DNA from: an uncultured Collinsella sp.
Lineage (GTDB): Bacteria; Actinomycetota; Coriobacteriia; Coriobacteriales; Coriobacteriaceae
Reading direction: 5' to 3'
DNA length: 23,864 nt
Assembly: GCA_905207425.1 (NCBI GenBank)
Contig: CAJLLB010000018.1
Location: 1 to 23,864 of the forward strand
The notes below the pieces were generated by a model, which searched no databases, was not told the DNA's origin, and was given only the letters and a program-made list of their open reading frames with translations. This document shows, one piece after another, positions 1-6,930 of this stretch. A program made the translations under genes and the position numbers. Positions within the stretch are counted from its first letter, which is position 1. Each line of letters starts with the position of its first letter.

Positions 1-207
1 CGCCACGCGGACGTGATTCTGGTGCTGGACGACGGCGAGCTGGCCGGCCTGGGCACGCATGACGAGCTGTACGCGACCTGCCAGCTCTACCGCGAGATCT
101 GCCAGTCGCAGCTGCGCCGCGAGGAGCTCGAGGGTCAGCAGGGGAGCGCGACGCCCGCGTCTGTCCCGGCTGCCCCGGCATCCACTTGCGCAAAGGAGGG
201 CTGCTAA
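1..207 (+). CDS. ABC exporter half-transporter, 3' end only (ATP-binding domain C-terminus)
   Basis: The frame is open from the first base to the TAA at 205-207 and gives about 68 residues. They match the end of an ABC exporter nucleotide-binding domain, after the H-loop: an ADVILVLDDGELAGLGTHDEL stretch (the D-loop-distal strand and the G-T-H-x-E-L helix start) and then a YREICQSQL-type terminal helix. The last 30 residues form a low-complexity Ala/Pro/Ser tail. The stop codon directly abuts the ATG of the next exporter gene, and the AAAGGAGG ribosome site of that gene lies inside this one, so the two are almost certainly co-translated. By analogy with TM287/288 or LmrCD-type pairs, they probably form a heterodimeric exporter. 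The membrane domain and Walker motifs lie outside the window, and the substrate cannot be inferred. Confidence 0.88.
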   Translation, partial: RHADVILVLDDGELAGLGTHDELYATCQLYREICQSQLRREELEGQQGSATPASVPAAPASTCAKEGC

Positions 208-2067
208 ATGAATCCGTACACTTCTTCCGGTTCGGTCGCCACGATGACGGCCAACGTGTCCGGTAACGATAACCTCAACGACCTGGGCGACGGTCCGCGC
301 CAGCCCGGCGATCCCGAGCGCTATCCCGTGGGTGCGGTGACCCGCCGCCTGATGGGCTACGTCCGTCCGCATCGTATCTCGTTTACGGCGTCGTTTGTGA
401 GTGCCGCCGTCTCGGTGGTCCTGCAGCTCTACACACCCATCCTCATTGGCGAGGGCATCGACCTGATCGTTGCCGCGGGCCAGGTGGACTTCGATGCGCT
501 GCTGCCGCTCGTTACCAAACTCGCGCTCGTCGTGGTGGGAGCTGCGGCCTTCCAGTGGCTGCAGGGCTACTGCGTCAACCGCCTGTCCTACGAAACGGTG
601 CGTGACATGCGCGTGGAGGCGAGCGACAAGCTCAGCCGCATGCCGCTCAGCTTTATCGACAGCCATGCTCACGGCGACCTTATGAGCCGTGTGGTCAACG
701 ACGTCGACCAGGTGGGCGACGGTCTGCTGCAGGGCTTCACGCAGCTCTTCACCGGCGTCATCACCATTGTGGGCACGCTCGCGTTTATGCTCTCCATTAA
801 CCTGACCATGACGCTCGTGGTGGTGCTCGTCACGCCGCTTTCCATTTTTGCAGCCGGCGCTATTGCCAAGCTCTCCAACAAAAGCTTTACGGCACAGCAG
901 CGTATTCAAGGGCAGCTCGGCGGCCATATCGAGGAGTACGTAGGCGAGCAAAAGCTTGTCGACGCCTTTGCCTACGGCCCGCACGCTCAACAGCGCTTCG
1001 ATACCCTCAATGCCGAGCTCTACACCGCGGGCGAGCGCGCGCAGTTTATGGGTTCGCTTTCCAACCCCGGCACGCGCTTTATCAATAACATCATCTACGC
1101 CGTGGTCGCCGTGATCGGCTGCGCGGGCGTGATCACGGGCGTGCCCGCGGCGCTTACGGTGGGCGGCGTGCAGATCTTCCTGTCCTACGCCAACCAGTAC
1201 ACCAAGCCTTTCAACGAGGTCACCAACGTCATTACGCAGATCCAGACCGCGTACGCCTCGGCGCGCCGCATGTTTGCGCTGCTCGATGCCCGCGAGCAGG
1301 AGCCCGATGCGGCGGATGCCGTGGAACTTGCTGCCCCGCAGGGCGAGGTCGCCTTTGAGCATGTGGACTTTAGCTACGTGCCCGATCGCAAGCTGCTGCA
1401 GGATATCTGCATCGAGGCCAAGCCCGGCATGCGCTTTGCCCTGGTCGGTCCCACGGGCTGCGGCAAGACGACGCTCATCAACCTGCTGCTGCGCTTCTAC
1501 GATATCGACGCCGGCCGCATTGCGGTCGATGGCCGTTCCTCGCGTGACTACACGCGCGCAAGCCTGCGCCGCGCCTTTGGTATGGTGCTGCAGGATACGT
1601 GGCTGTTCGAGGGTACGGTGGCGGACAATATCGCCTACGGCTGTCCCGACGCCACGCGCGAGCAGATTATCGAGGCCGCCAAGCGCGCGCACGCGCACAA
1701 GTTTATCGTGCAGCTGCCAGACGGCTACGACACGGTGATCGGCGAGGACGGCGGCACGTTTAGCCAGGGCCAAAAGCAGCTGCTGTGCATCGCGCGCGTC
1801 ATGCTCACCGACCCGGCGATTCTGCTGCTGGACGAGGCCACCTCGAGCATCGATACCCGCACCGAGCTGCAGGTGCAGGCGGCATTTGACGAGCTCATGG
1901 CCGGCCGCACGAGCTTTGTCGTGGCGCACCGCCTGTCGACGATCCGCAATGCCGACTGCATCCTAGTGATGCGCGACGGCGAGATTATCGAGCGCGGCAC
2001 GCACGACGAACTGCTCGCGGCAGGCGGCTTCTACGCCGAACTCTACCGCAGCCAATTCGCCCAGTGA
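208..2067 (+). CDS. ABC transporter, fused permease and ATP-binding protein (heterodimeric exporter subunit)
   Basis: A 619-aa type IV ABC exporter subunit. A polar N-terminal stretch of about 45 residues precedes a six-helix ABC transmembrane domain (about 50-340), then a nucleotide-binding domain. The Walker A motif GPTGCGKT is at 414-421, the signature reads FSQGQ (518-522) in place of LSGGQ, Walker B ILLLDE ends at E543, the D-loop is SSID (546-549), and the H-switch is H574. The Walker B glutamate is present, so this subunit carries a consensus catalytic site; in heterodimeric exporters the partner is usually the degenerate one. The ATG at 208 follows AAAGGAGG at 192-199 and abuts the stop of the preceding ABC gene, so the two form one operon. 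The product probably exports a lipid, peptide or drug-like compound from the cytoplasmic membrane; the substrate is unknown. Confidence 0.95.
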   Translation: MNPYTSSGSVATMTANVSGNDNLNDLGDGPRQPGDPERYPVGAVTRRLMGYVRPHRISFTASFVSAAVSVVLQLYTPILIGEGIDLIVAAGQVDFDALLPLVTKLALVVVGAAAFQWLQGYCVNRLSYETVRDMRVEASDKLSRMPLSFIDSHAHGDLMSRVVNDVDQVGDGLLQGFTQLFTGVITIVGTLAFMLSINLTMTLVVVLVTPLSIFAAGAIAKLSNKSFTAQQRIQGQLGGHIEEYVGEQKLVDAFAYGPHAQQRFDTLNAELYTAGERAQFMGSLSNPGTRFINNIIYAVVAVIGCAGVITGVPAALTVGGVQIFLSYANQYTKPFNEVTNVITQIQTAYASARRMFALLDAREQEPDAADAVELAAPQGEVAFEHVDFSYVPDRKLLQDICIEAKPGMRFALVGPTGCGKTTLINLLLRFYDIDAGRIAVDGRSSRDYTRASLRRAFGMVLQDTWLFEGTVADNIAYGCPDATREQIIEAAKRAHAHKFIVQLPDGYDTVIGEDGGTFSQGQKQLLCIARVMLTDPAILLLDEATSSIDTRTELQVQAAFDELMAGRTSFVVAHRLSTIRNADCILVMRDGEIIERGTHDELLAAGGFYAELYRSQFAQ

Positions 2068-2188
2068 GCAAGCCCGTGGGGCAAATTAATCAATCGACAG
2101 ACGGTGGTTTACATCTGACACGTTAGTACTAAGATATTCATCTAATAAATTGCATTAGTGGCTTTAGTTTTGGGGGATACGAGGCAAC

Positions 2189-2746
2189 GTGACTATGACG
2201 TGCTCTTTGGTGGTTAACAGCAAGAGCGGTAATACCAGGATGGTTTCGGGTGCGATCAAGCGTACGCTGCAGGCTGCGGGTGTTGAGTTTGTCCATGCCG
2301 CGGCGTTGAGCGACGATGCGGATGCAGATCAGGTTGCGCTCGAGGCGCAGGGCGCCTGCGCGGCCGACACGGTGCTCGTCGGTTTTTGGTGCGACAAGGG
2401 CGCGTGCACGCCTTCGGTCGCGGCGTTGCTCTCCGCCTTGCGCGGCAAGCGCGTCTTCCTGTTTGGCACCTGCGGTTTTGGGGCCGACCAGAGCTATTAC
2501 CAGCAGATTATTGATCGCGTGACTTCCAATTTGGCTGGGGATGCCGAGCTTGCGGGCTGGGCGATGTGCCAGGGCAAGATGGGTCCCGCGGTCAAGCAGC
2601 GCTACGAGGCCATGCTCGAGCAAGATCCCGACAACGCCCGATTTAAGATGCTGCTCGACAACTGGGTTGCCGCGAAGGACCATCCCACCAAGGAAGATCT
2701 GGATAACATGGCTGCAGCCGCCAAAAAGGCCGTTTTGGGCGAGTAG
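2189..2746 (+). CDS. Flavodoxin-like FMN-binding protein
   Basis: About 185 aa with a flavodoxin-like fold. The first beta strand (CSLVVNS) leads into a phosphate-binding loop SKSGNT (about residues 11-16), as in flavodoxins that bind the FMN phosphate. Alternating strands follow (ADTVLVGFW, KRVFLFGTCGFG), with loops placed to cover the isoalloxazine ring. The C-terminal third is helical and charged. Such stand-alone single-domain proteins pass electrons to a partner reductase; no partner is adjacent here. The start is ambiguous: GTG at 2189 is 4 nt after GAGG (2181-2184), while ATG at 2195 is 10 nt after it and would shorten the protein by two residues. The gene has its own 120-bp upstream gap and a strong terminator downstream, so it is probably monocistronic. 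BilS-like flavodoxins of bilirubin-reducing bacteria are a possible relative, but no bilR lies nearby. Confidence 0.82.
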   Translation: MTMTCSLVVNSKSGNTRMVSGAIKRTLQAAGVEFVHAAALSDDADADQVALEAQGACAADTVLVGFWCDKGACTPSVAALLSALRGKRVFLFGTCGFGADQSYYQQIIDRVTSNLAGDAELAGWAMCQGKMGPAVKQRYEAMLEQDPDNARFKMLLDNWVAAKDHPTKEDLDNMAAAAKKAVLGE

Positions 2747-2790
2747 CTTCGTCGTTCGCGGTCCTTCGTGCAAAACAATACAAATGTGAA

Positions 2791-2816
2791 AGCCTCGAAA
2801 TTCTCGAGGCTTTTTT
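2791..2816 (+). terminator. Rho-independent terminator after the flavodoxin gene
   Basis: A perfect 7-bp stem GCCTCGA/TCGAGGC (2792-2798 and 2804-2810) with loop AATTC is followed directly by TTTTTT (2811-2816). It begins about 45 nt after the flavodoxin stop and fits a classic intrinsic terminator on the plus strand. Confidence 0.9.
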
Positions 2817-2928
2817 CTTGACACTCATAGGCGCAACCGTGGCAAGCGTTTGGGGTGACATTTTCCATCACCCCGATGACGAGACCGTCCCGGACGACAC
2901 ACTCGCATGCGTTCGCTGGATGTATGCA

Positions 2929-3135
2929 GAGTGGGACGCACTTTCCGAATGGATGGGGTTTCGGAAAGTGCGTCCAGGAATTTGCCTTTGGAGTGGGATG
3001 CAGTTTCCGGTTGAGGGCTCTGGCGGAAAATGCGACCCGGAATTTGCGATCGGAGTGGGATGGAGTTTCCCAACGGAGCCACAAGCGGAAACTGCATCCC
3101 GCTCCGGACGTGAATTCTGGGACACGGTTTCCGGA
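2929..3135. repeat. Tandem array of 62-bp hairpin units (three copies plus a truncated fourth)
   Basis: Units start with GAGTGGGA at 2929, 2991 and 3053, an exact 62-bp period. Each ends with a GGAATTTGC-like block or its remnant. Every unit contains an inverted repeat. In unit 1 the arms GGACGCACTTTCCGAA and its reverse complement form a perfect 16-bp stem. Unit 2 pairs imperfectly (GGG.TGCA.TTTCCG), and unit 3 pairs 13 of 14 positions. A partial fourth copy (GGGACACGGTTTCCGG) follows from about 3118. The stems share a purine/pyrimidine pattern but differ in sequence. No open frame with a credible start uses them. They could be a palindromic intergenic repeat family or a repeated structured RNA or protein-binding site. 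Confidence 0.8.
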
Positions 3136-3138
3136 TGC

Positions 3139-3163
3139 AAAAAAGGCCACATGACGTGGCCTT
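3139..3163 (-). terminator. Minus-strand intrinsic terminator distal to the LTA-synthase-like gene
   Basis: The stem AAGGCCAC (3143-3150) pairs with GTGGCCTT (3156-3163) around a 5-nt loop. Read on the minus strand, the hairpin runs into six Ts (complement of the A run 3139-3144). It lies about 57 bp beyond the 3220-3349 palindrome and would end transcripts coming leftward from the gene at 3370-5673. There is no U tract on the plus strand. Confidence 0.7.
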
Positions 3164-3219
3164 CGACTTATATATGTTTAGCGGATACCCCCATGACAAG
3201 CCGCGTTCCAACAACAAGG

Positions 3220-3349
3220 CGTCTGTCCGGGCGGAGGCATATAAGGTTCATCGCGAGTTCCGCACGCAAAGGGGGCCACTTAATGTGGCCCCCGTCTTGC
3301 GCAGGACTGTCCGAGCAGGGAACCTTATATGCCTCCGCCCGGACAGACG
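3220..3349 (-). repeat. Long nested palindrome: perfect 30-bp arms with an inner hairpin (family A, copy 1)
   Basis: The left arm 3220-3249 and right arm 3320-3349 are perfect reverse complements over 30 bp (ends CGTCTGTCCGGG and CCCGGACAGACG). The 70-nt interior holds a second perfect 9-bp stem, GGGGGCCAC (3271-3279) with GTGGCCCCC (3285-3293). In minus-strand orientation the interior begins TGCTCGGACAGTC and ends GCGTGCGGAA; nearly the same blocks occur in the 23629-23734 element although the arms are unrelated. It starts 20 nt after the stop codon of the minus-strand gene at 3370 and precedes that gene's terminator. As RNA it would form a very stable 3'-UTR hairpin. Confidence 0.85.
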
Positions 3350-3369
3350 TTTCAGTTATGAGTGACCCG

Positions 3370-5673
3370 CTACTTGATCTTGGTTGTACCTGGCGCCAGG
3401 TTGGGGTCGGTTTCGTTGGCCTCGGTCTGGAAGTGCTCGGTGTAGACGTTCTTGCCGTCGCGGAACATCTCGTAGTACTGCATCTTGGCGTAATCCTCGC
3501 GCGCCTTGGTGGCGGCTGCTGCTGCGGCGTCGTCGCCGGTGACGTTGGAGGAGAGCGCCCAGCGCAGGCTGGCGTCCTCGTAGCCGACGGAGTTGATGGC
3601 GGGCAGCGACTCGCGCAGCGTCATGTGCGCTTTCTGGTAGTCGGAAAGCGGGGCGCCGATCAGCTGCATGAGCTGCGTGGACAGGTAGTTGGTGGACAGG
3701 TCGTCGACCTCACTCGTCTGGCTGCAACCGGCAACGTCGTAGTTGGCCCAGATGATGTAGTCGGTCTGCCACAGACGCTCCTGATGCGTGGCGTCGTCCT
3801 CGCCGGTAAACCACTTGTCGTTGAACTTGGACGGGAAGAACGGCTGATGGTCGCCCCAGAACACCACGACCACCTTGCGGTCGAGCTTGCTCAAGGCGTT
3901 GAGGAAGTAGCGCAGCGCCTGGTCGGACTGCTCGATGCACGAGACATACTCGTCGACATCGGATAGCGTGCCGTCCTCGACGGTCTTGGCGTCCAGGTCG
4001 GTCGTGTCGATGTTCAGGTGCATCTGCTTGTCGACCGGCAGCAGGCCCGTATCGTAGCCCGAGTGGTTCTGCATGGTCACGTCGAAGATAAACTGCGGAT
4101 CGGCGTTCTGGTCGAGCAGCTCAAGAATCTTGTCGTAGGTAGCCTGGTCGGTCACCATGCCGCGCAGGGTGTCGGCTCCCTGGAAATCGTTGATAGACAG
4201 GAACTGGTCAAAGCCAAAGTCCTTGTAGACGTTCTCGCGGTTCCAGTTGGTCGCGTGGTTGGGGTGCATGGCCGTGGTGGAATAGCCGAGCGATTTGAAC
4301 TGCTCTGCCAGATTACCGGTCGTTTCCATGTTGTAGATGGTGTAGGGGTACACGCCCGAGCCCAGGTTGGCCATGGAGTTGCCGGTCATAAACTCAAACT
4401 CGGTATTGGCGGTACCGCCCCCGCCGTAGGCGCTCACATAGAGCTTGCCGCGGCTGAGGCAGTTGGACAGGCTCTTAAAGTACTGCGGACCCTCGTAGCC
4501 GGCGCGCATGTTCTGGTAGATCGACAGATCCGAGAAGGTCTCGTTCATGATGGCGATGACCGTGGGCTTCTCGCTGTCGAACTGTTCCTTTGCGGCGGCG
4601 CGCTCGTCGCTCTTGGCCGCGTCGGACTTGTCGTAGGCCTTGGCGTACTTTTTGAGCGTTGCCTTGGCATCGTCGACGGAGTAGTCGGCGGGTTTGGGCG
4701 GCTTGATGGACTGCGCTGCGCTAATGAAAGCGGGCAGGTAGCCCTCGCGCCAGTAGCTCTCGAGCGGGCGCCAGGTGTAGACGGTGATGCCGAGGGTGTT
4801 GTAGTAGTCGATGAGCGTAACATGCGCGGTCACGCCGCTCAGGCACAGCACTGCCACGAGCAGGTTGGTGAGCAGCATGCGCTTGGCGTTGACGGCACCC
4901 TTCTGACGGTGCGGTGCCACCAGGCCGGCGTACTCGCACAGCAGCATGGCGATGGCGGTAAAGCCCATGGACAGCACGCAGAACAGCGAGATGGAGAAGG
5001 TGTAGCCGTTGCCGGCGACCGCGGCGGCGGTGGAGATGGCCGAAAGGTCGCCCGGCTGGATGGGCATGGATTTAAACGTGATGACGAAGAACTCGGCAAT
5101 GCCCAGGACAAAGAGGGCAAAGGCCAGGACGGCCGGAGCTGCGCCATGGCGCTGAAACAGGAAGAACAGGCCGACCATGAGCGTGGTGATGATGGCCCAC
5201 TCGAGCAGGATGCACAGGGGGTAGACCCAGGTAAAGTCGTGGTTGGACGAGACCTCCATGCCCAGCAGCGCAAAGACGCCGGCGAGCAGCAGGCACAGGA
5301 CGGCGGCGACGAGCGGTTTGCCCGCAAAGGCGCCGCGCAGGCGGGCGAGCTTGCCGGTGGGGGCGGGGGCGTCGGGCGCGGCGAACGCAAAGACGCGCGG
5401 GGCGATGCGGTCACGTGCGATGCTGGCCCAGGCGCAGCCGGTGAGGATGGCGTTGGTCAGGATGAGCATCACAAAGGCGAGCGGCTCGTTTTGGGCGACG
5501 AGGCCAATGGCGCCCCAAATGGTCAAAAAGACCTGGAAAAGACCGAAGGCGACGCTCCACCCAAGAGCGCTTTTGGCAACGGTGCCCGACTGAGCGCGAA
5601 TGGCCTTGGCCTCGCGCAAGACAAGGTAGACGGTCGCCGCAAGACCGACGAGCGAGATGGCGGCAGCGAACAT
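3370..5673 (-). CDS. LTA-synthase-family membrane phosphoglycerol transferase (sulfatase fold)
   Basis: A 767-aa membrane protein with about seven or eight hydrophobic helices in residues 1-290 and then a large extracellular alkaline phosphatase/sulfatase-type domain. Metal and nucleophile positions of the LtaS family are visible: Glu of the MNETFSD segment (about 378), the Thr nucleophile of GGGGTANTEFEF (about 421) and the Asp-His pair of VFWGDHQPF (about 608-609). The family transfers glycerol-phosphate from phosphatidylglycerol, or related groups, to a surface polymer or glycolipid, and acts outside the membrane. The protein is longer than Staphylococcus LtaS (about 650 aa) because of extra N-terminal helices and an alanine-rich C-terminal tail. 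I chose ATG at 5673 because GAGGAG lies 7 nt upstream; a GTG five codons earlier would overlap that site. The polymer made cannot be told from sequence. It is divergent from the nitroreductase. Confidence 0.9.
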   Translation of the reverse strand: MFAAAISLVGLAATVYLVLREAKAIRAQSGTVAKSALGWSVAFGLFQVFLTIWGAIGLVAQNEPLAFVMLILTNAILTGCAWASIARDRIAPRVFAFAAPDAPAPTGKLARLRGAFAGKPLVAAVLCLLLAGVFALLGMEVSSNHDFTWVYPLCILLEWAIITTLMVGLFFLFQRHGAAPAVLAFALFVLGIAEFFVITFKSMPIQPGDLSAISTAAAVAGNGYTFSISLFCVLSMGFTAIAMLLCEYAGLVAPHRQKGAVNAKRMLLTNLLVAVLCLSGVTAHVTLIDYYNTLGITVYTWRPLESYWREGYLPAFISAAQSIKPPKPADYSVDDAKATLKKYAKAYDKSDAAKSDERAAAKEQFDSEKPTVIAIMNETFSDLSIYQNMRAGYEGPQYFKSLSNCLSRGKLYVSAYGGGGTANTEFEFMTGNSMANLGSGVYPYTIYNMETTGNLAEQFKSLGYSTTAMHPNHATNWNRENVYKDFGFDQFLSINDFQGADTLRGMVTDQATYDKILELLDQNADPQFIFDVTMQNHSGYDTGLLPVDKQMHLNIDTTDLDAKTVEDGTLSDVDEYVSCIEQSDQALRYFLNALSKLDRKVVVVFWGDHQPFFPSKFNDKWFTGEDDATHQERLWQTDYIIWANYDVAGCSQTSEVDDLSTNYLSTQLMQLIGAPLSDYQKAHMTLRESLPAINSVGYEDASLRWALSSNVTGDDAAAAAATKAREDYAKMQYYEMFRDGKNVYTEHFQTEANETDPNLAPGTTKIK

Positions 5674-5887
5674 GCTGAGACTCCTCACAAACTTAAAACC
5701 TACGAAAGCGGGGGTTTACCCGATTGTTACCTAAATATGCGCTGCATTTGCGGGCTGCGCACAACAACCAGCCATATTAACGCGCATGTGCGGCGGTGTG
5801 GCGCAATGTAGTGGCGACCTGCGCGATAATGGACGGGAATTACACGGAAACGTAAAGGCTTCTTAAAGAATTGGCGAGGGTAGGGCG

Positions 5888-6763
5888 ATGAGCGAGCGGG
5901 TTTGTATGACGGGTGCCGAGTACTGCGGCGGAGCTGCAGGCGTGGATACGTGCGGCTATCCGGTCGAGACGACGGGCAATGCGGTGCTGGACACGTTGGA
6001 GCACCGTTCCTCCACGCGTGCCTTCGCGCGTGATGACGACGGCCGTCCCGTAGCGGTGACCGACGAGCAGCGGGCGGCGATCTTGCATGCGGCGAGTCGC
6101 GCACCGTCGGCGGGCGCCATGATGATGTATTCCATCGTGAGCATCCGCGAGCAGGCTACGCTGGACCGCCTGGCCGACCTGTGCGACCACCAACCCATGA
6201 TTGCCAAGGCGCCCTGGGCACTAATATTTGTGGTCGATTATGCCAAGTGGATCGATCTGTTTGAGCACGTGGGCTGCTTTGAGCCCGAGTTTGTCGAGCG
6301 CACGGGCAAGGCGCCCCGCCGCGCGCCGGGTTTGGGCGACTTTGCCATCGCGGCTCAGGATGCCGTGATCGCCGCGCAAAACGCCGTGGTTGCCGCCGAG
6401 GCCCTGGGCCTGGGGAGCTGCTATATCGGTGATATCGTCGAGAATGCCGAGGAAGTTGCCGAGCTGCTCGATCTGCCGCCCTATACCATGCCGCTGTCGA
6501 TGCTCATCATCGGCACGCCCCGTAAGGAGCGCCCGGCAATCGCACACCCCGTGGTGAACCTGGTGCACGAGGAGCGCTACTGCCGCGCCGATGCTGCGAC
6601 CATGGACGCGCAGGTGGCCGAGATGGACGCGATGTTCCGTCCGCATGCCCGCGAGGTGGGGGAGCGCGTCGTGGACATCTATACCCGCAAGCACACGAGT
6701 CCCTTTATGGCCGAGATGAGCCGTTCCATGGAGTGGTGGTTCAAAAACTGGCTCGGCAAGTAA
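5888..6763 (+). CDS. Nitroreductase family protein (FMN-dependent)
   Basis: A 291-aa nitroreductase-family flavoprotein. The core begins around residue 33 with LDTLEHRSSTRAF, where the Arg-Ser-x-Arg contacts the FMN phosphate, followed by APSAGAMMMYSIV, the usual flavin-contact strand. A long helix AAQNAVVAAEALGLGSCYIGD and a C-terminal flavin loop (IIGTPRKERP) complete the fold. These enzymes use NAD(P)H to reduce nitro, quinone or other electrophilic substrates, usually as cytoplasmic dimers. Two features are unusual: about 30 extra N-terminal residues carrying three cysteines, and a C-terminal extension ending MEWWFKNWLGK. GAGGG upstream of ATG 5888 supports this start; GTG at 5942 is an alternative that would remove 18 residues. 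The 200-bp gap to the divergent LTA-synthase-like gene must hold both promoters. Confidence 0.9.
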   Translation: MSERVCMTGAEYCGGAAGVDTCGYPVETTGNAVLDTLEHRSSTRAFARDDDGRPVAVTDEQRAAILHAASRAPSAGAMMMYSIVSIREQATLDRLADLCDHQPMIAKAPWALIFVVDYAKWIDLFEHVGCFEPEFVERTGKAPRRAPGLGDFAIAAQDAVIAAQNAVVAAEALGLGSCYIGDIVENAEEVAELLDLPPYTMPLSMLIIGTPRKERPAIAHPVVNLVHEERYCRADAATMDAQVAEMDAMFRPHAREVGERVVDIYTRKHTSPFMAEMSRSMEWWFKNWLGK

Positions 6764-6768
6764 CGAAT

Positions 6769-6818
6769 GCGGCGATGTGACAAAGGGACAGTCCCTTTGT
6801 CACATTCCATATCGCCGC
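6769..6818. repeat. CAAAGGGAC palindrome just after the nitroreductase (family B, copy 1)
   Basis: Arms ATGTGACAAAGGGAC (6775-6789) and its exact reverse complement (6791-6805) flank a single central A. A further outer pair GCGGCGAT (6769-6776) / ATCGCCGC (6811-6818) continues the stem across a 5-nt bulge. The element begins 5 nt after the stop at 6763. No U tract follows, so it is not a standard terminator. The core recurs at 9254-9307 and 20080-20112 with different outer arms. Confidence 0.8.
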
Positions 6819-6889
6819 GGTAGCCTAAAGGCCGTATAAATGTTTATTTAGCTGGGAAAACAGTGCCATTCAAACATGGGCCGATTACC

Positions 6890-6895
6890 TATAAT
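6890..6895 (+). promoter_or_regulatory. Candidate -10 element of the kup promoter
   Basis: A perfect TATAAT lies 36 nt upstream of the kup ATG in an AT-richer stretch (6830-6910) unlike its surroundings. The -35 is weak at the expected spacing (CATTCA at 6867-6872). I see no recognisable riboswitch between it and the gene. Confidence 0.4.
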
Positions 6896-6930
6896 TCCTT
6901 CGAACATTAAAGTTGGGAGGAAACCGGCTT

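Larger units (their letters stand above)
2747..3369. other. 623-bp gene-free stretch filled with palindromic repeats
   Basis: The stretch holds, in order, the flavodoxin terminator, a small dyad GGGGTGA-N9-TCACCCC (2852-2874), a tandem array of hairpin units (2929-3135), a minus-strand terminator (3139-3163) and a long nested inverted repeat (3220-3349). Open frames here encode repetitive GVGCSFRL-like peptides in several frames and on both strands, as expected from palindromic repeats. None has a convincing ribosome site, so I call no gene. Confidence 0.8.

Noticed and set aside
2189..2746. BilS of a bilirubin reductase operon
   Set aside because: Flavodoxin-like and of plausible size, but no bilR-type reductase is adjacent, so only the general family call is kept.
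2929..3135. CRISPR array
   Set aside because: The 62-bp units are adjacent repeats with internal dyads and no unique spacers between short constant repeats, and no cas gene is near.
3220..3349. Retron or group II intron RNA
   Set aside because: No reverse transcriptase frame is present in the window, and the element is too short for an intron.
2818..3966. A 382-codon plus-strand frame across the repeat region and into the LTA-synthase-like gene
   Set aside because: It begins in the terminator T tract without a ribosome site, reads through palindromic repeats and then antisense to a clear gene. Its composition is that of a complementary-frame shadow.
4018..5811. Long plus-strand frame antisense to the LTA-synthase-like gene
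   Set aside because: High GC bias in codon third positions leaves antisense frames open. The minus-strand product has full motif support, while this one has none.
6819..6930. c-di-AMP (ydaO) riboswitch upstream of kup
   Set aside because: This is common for Kup genes in other phyla, but only about 110 bases are available and I do not see the conserved ydaO core.
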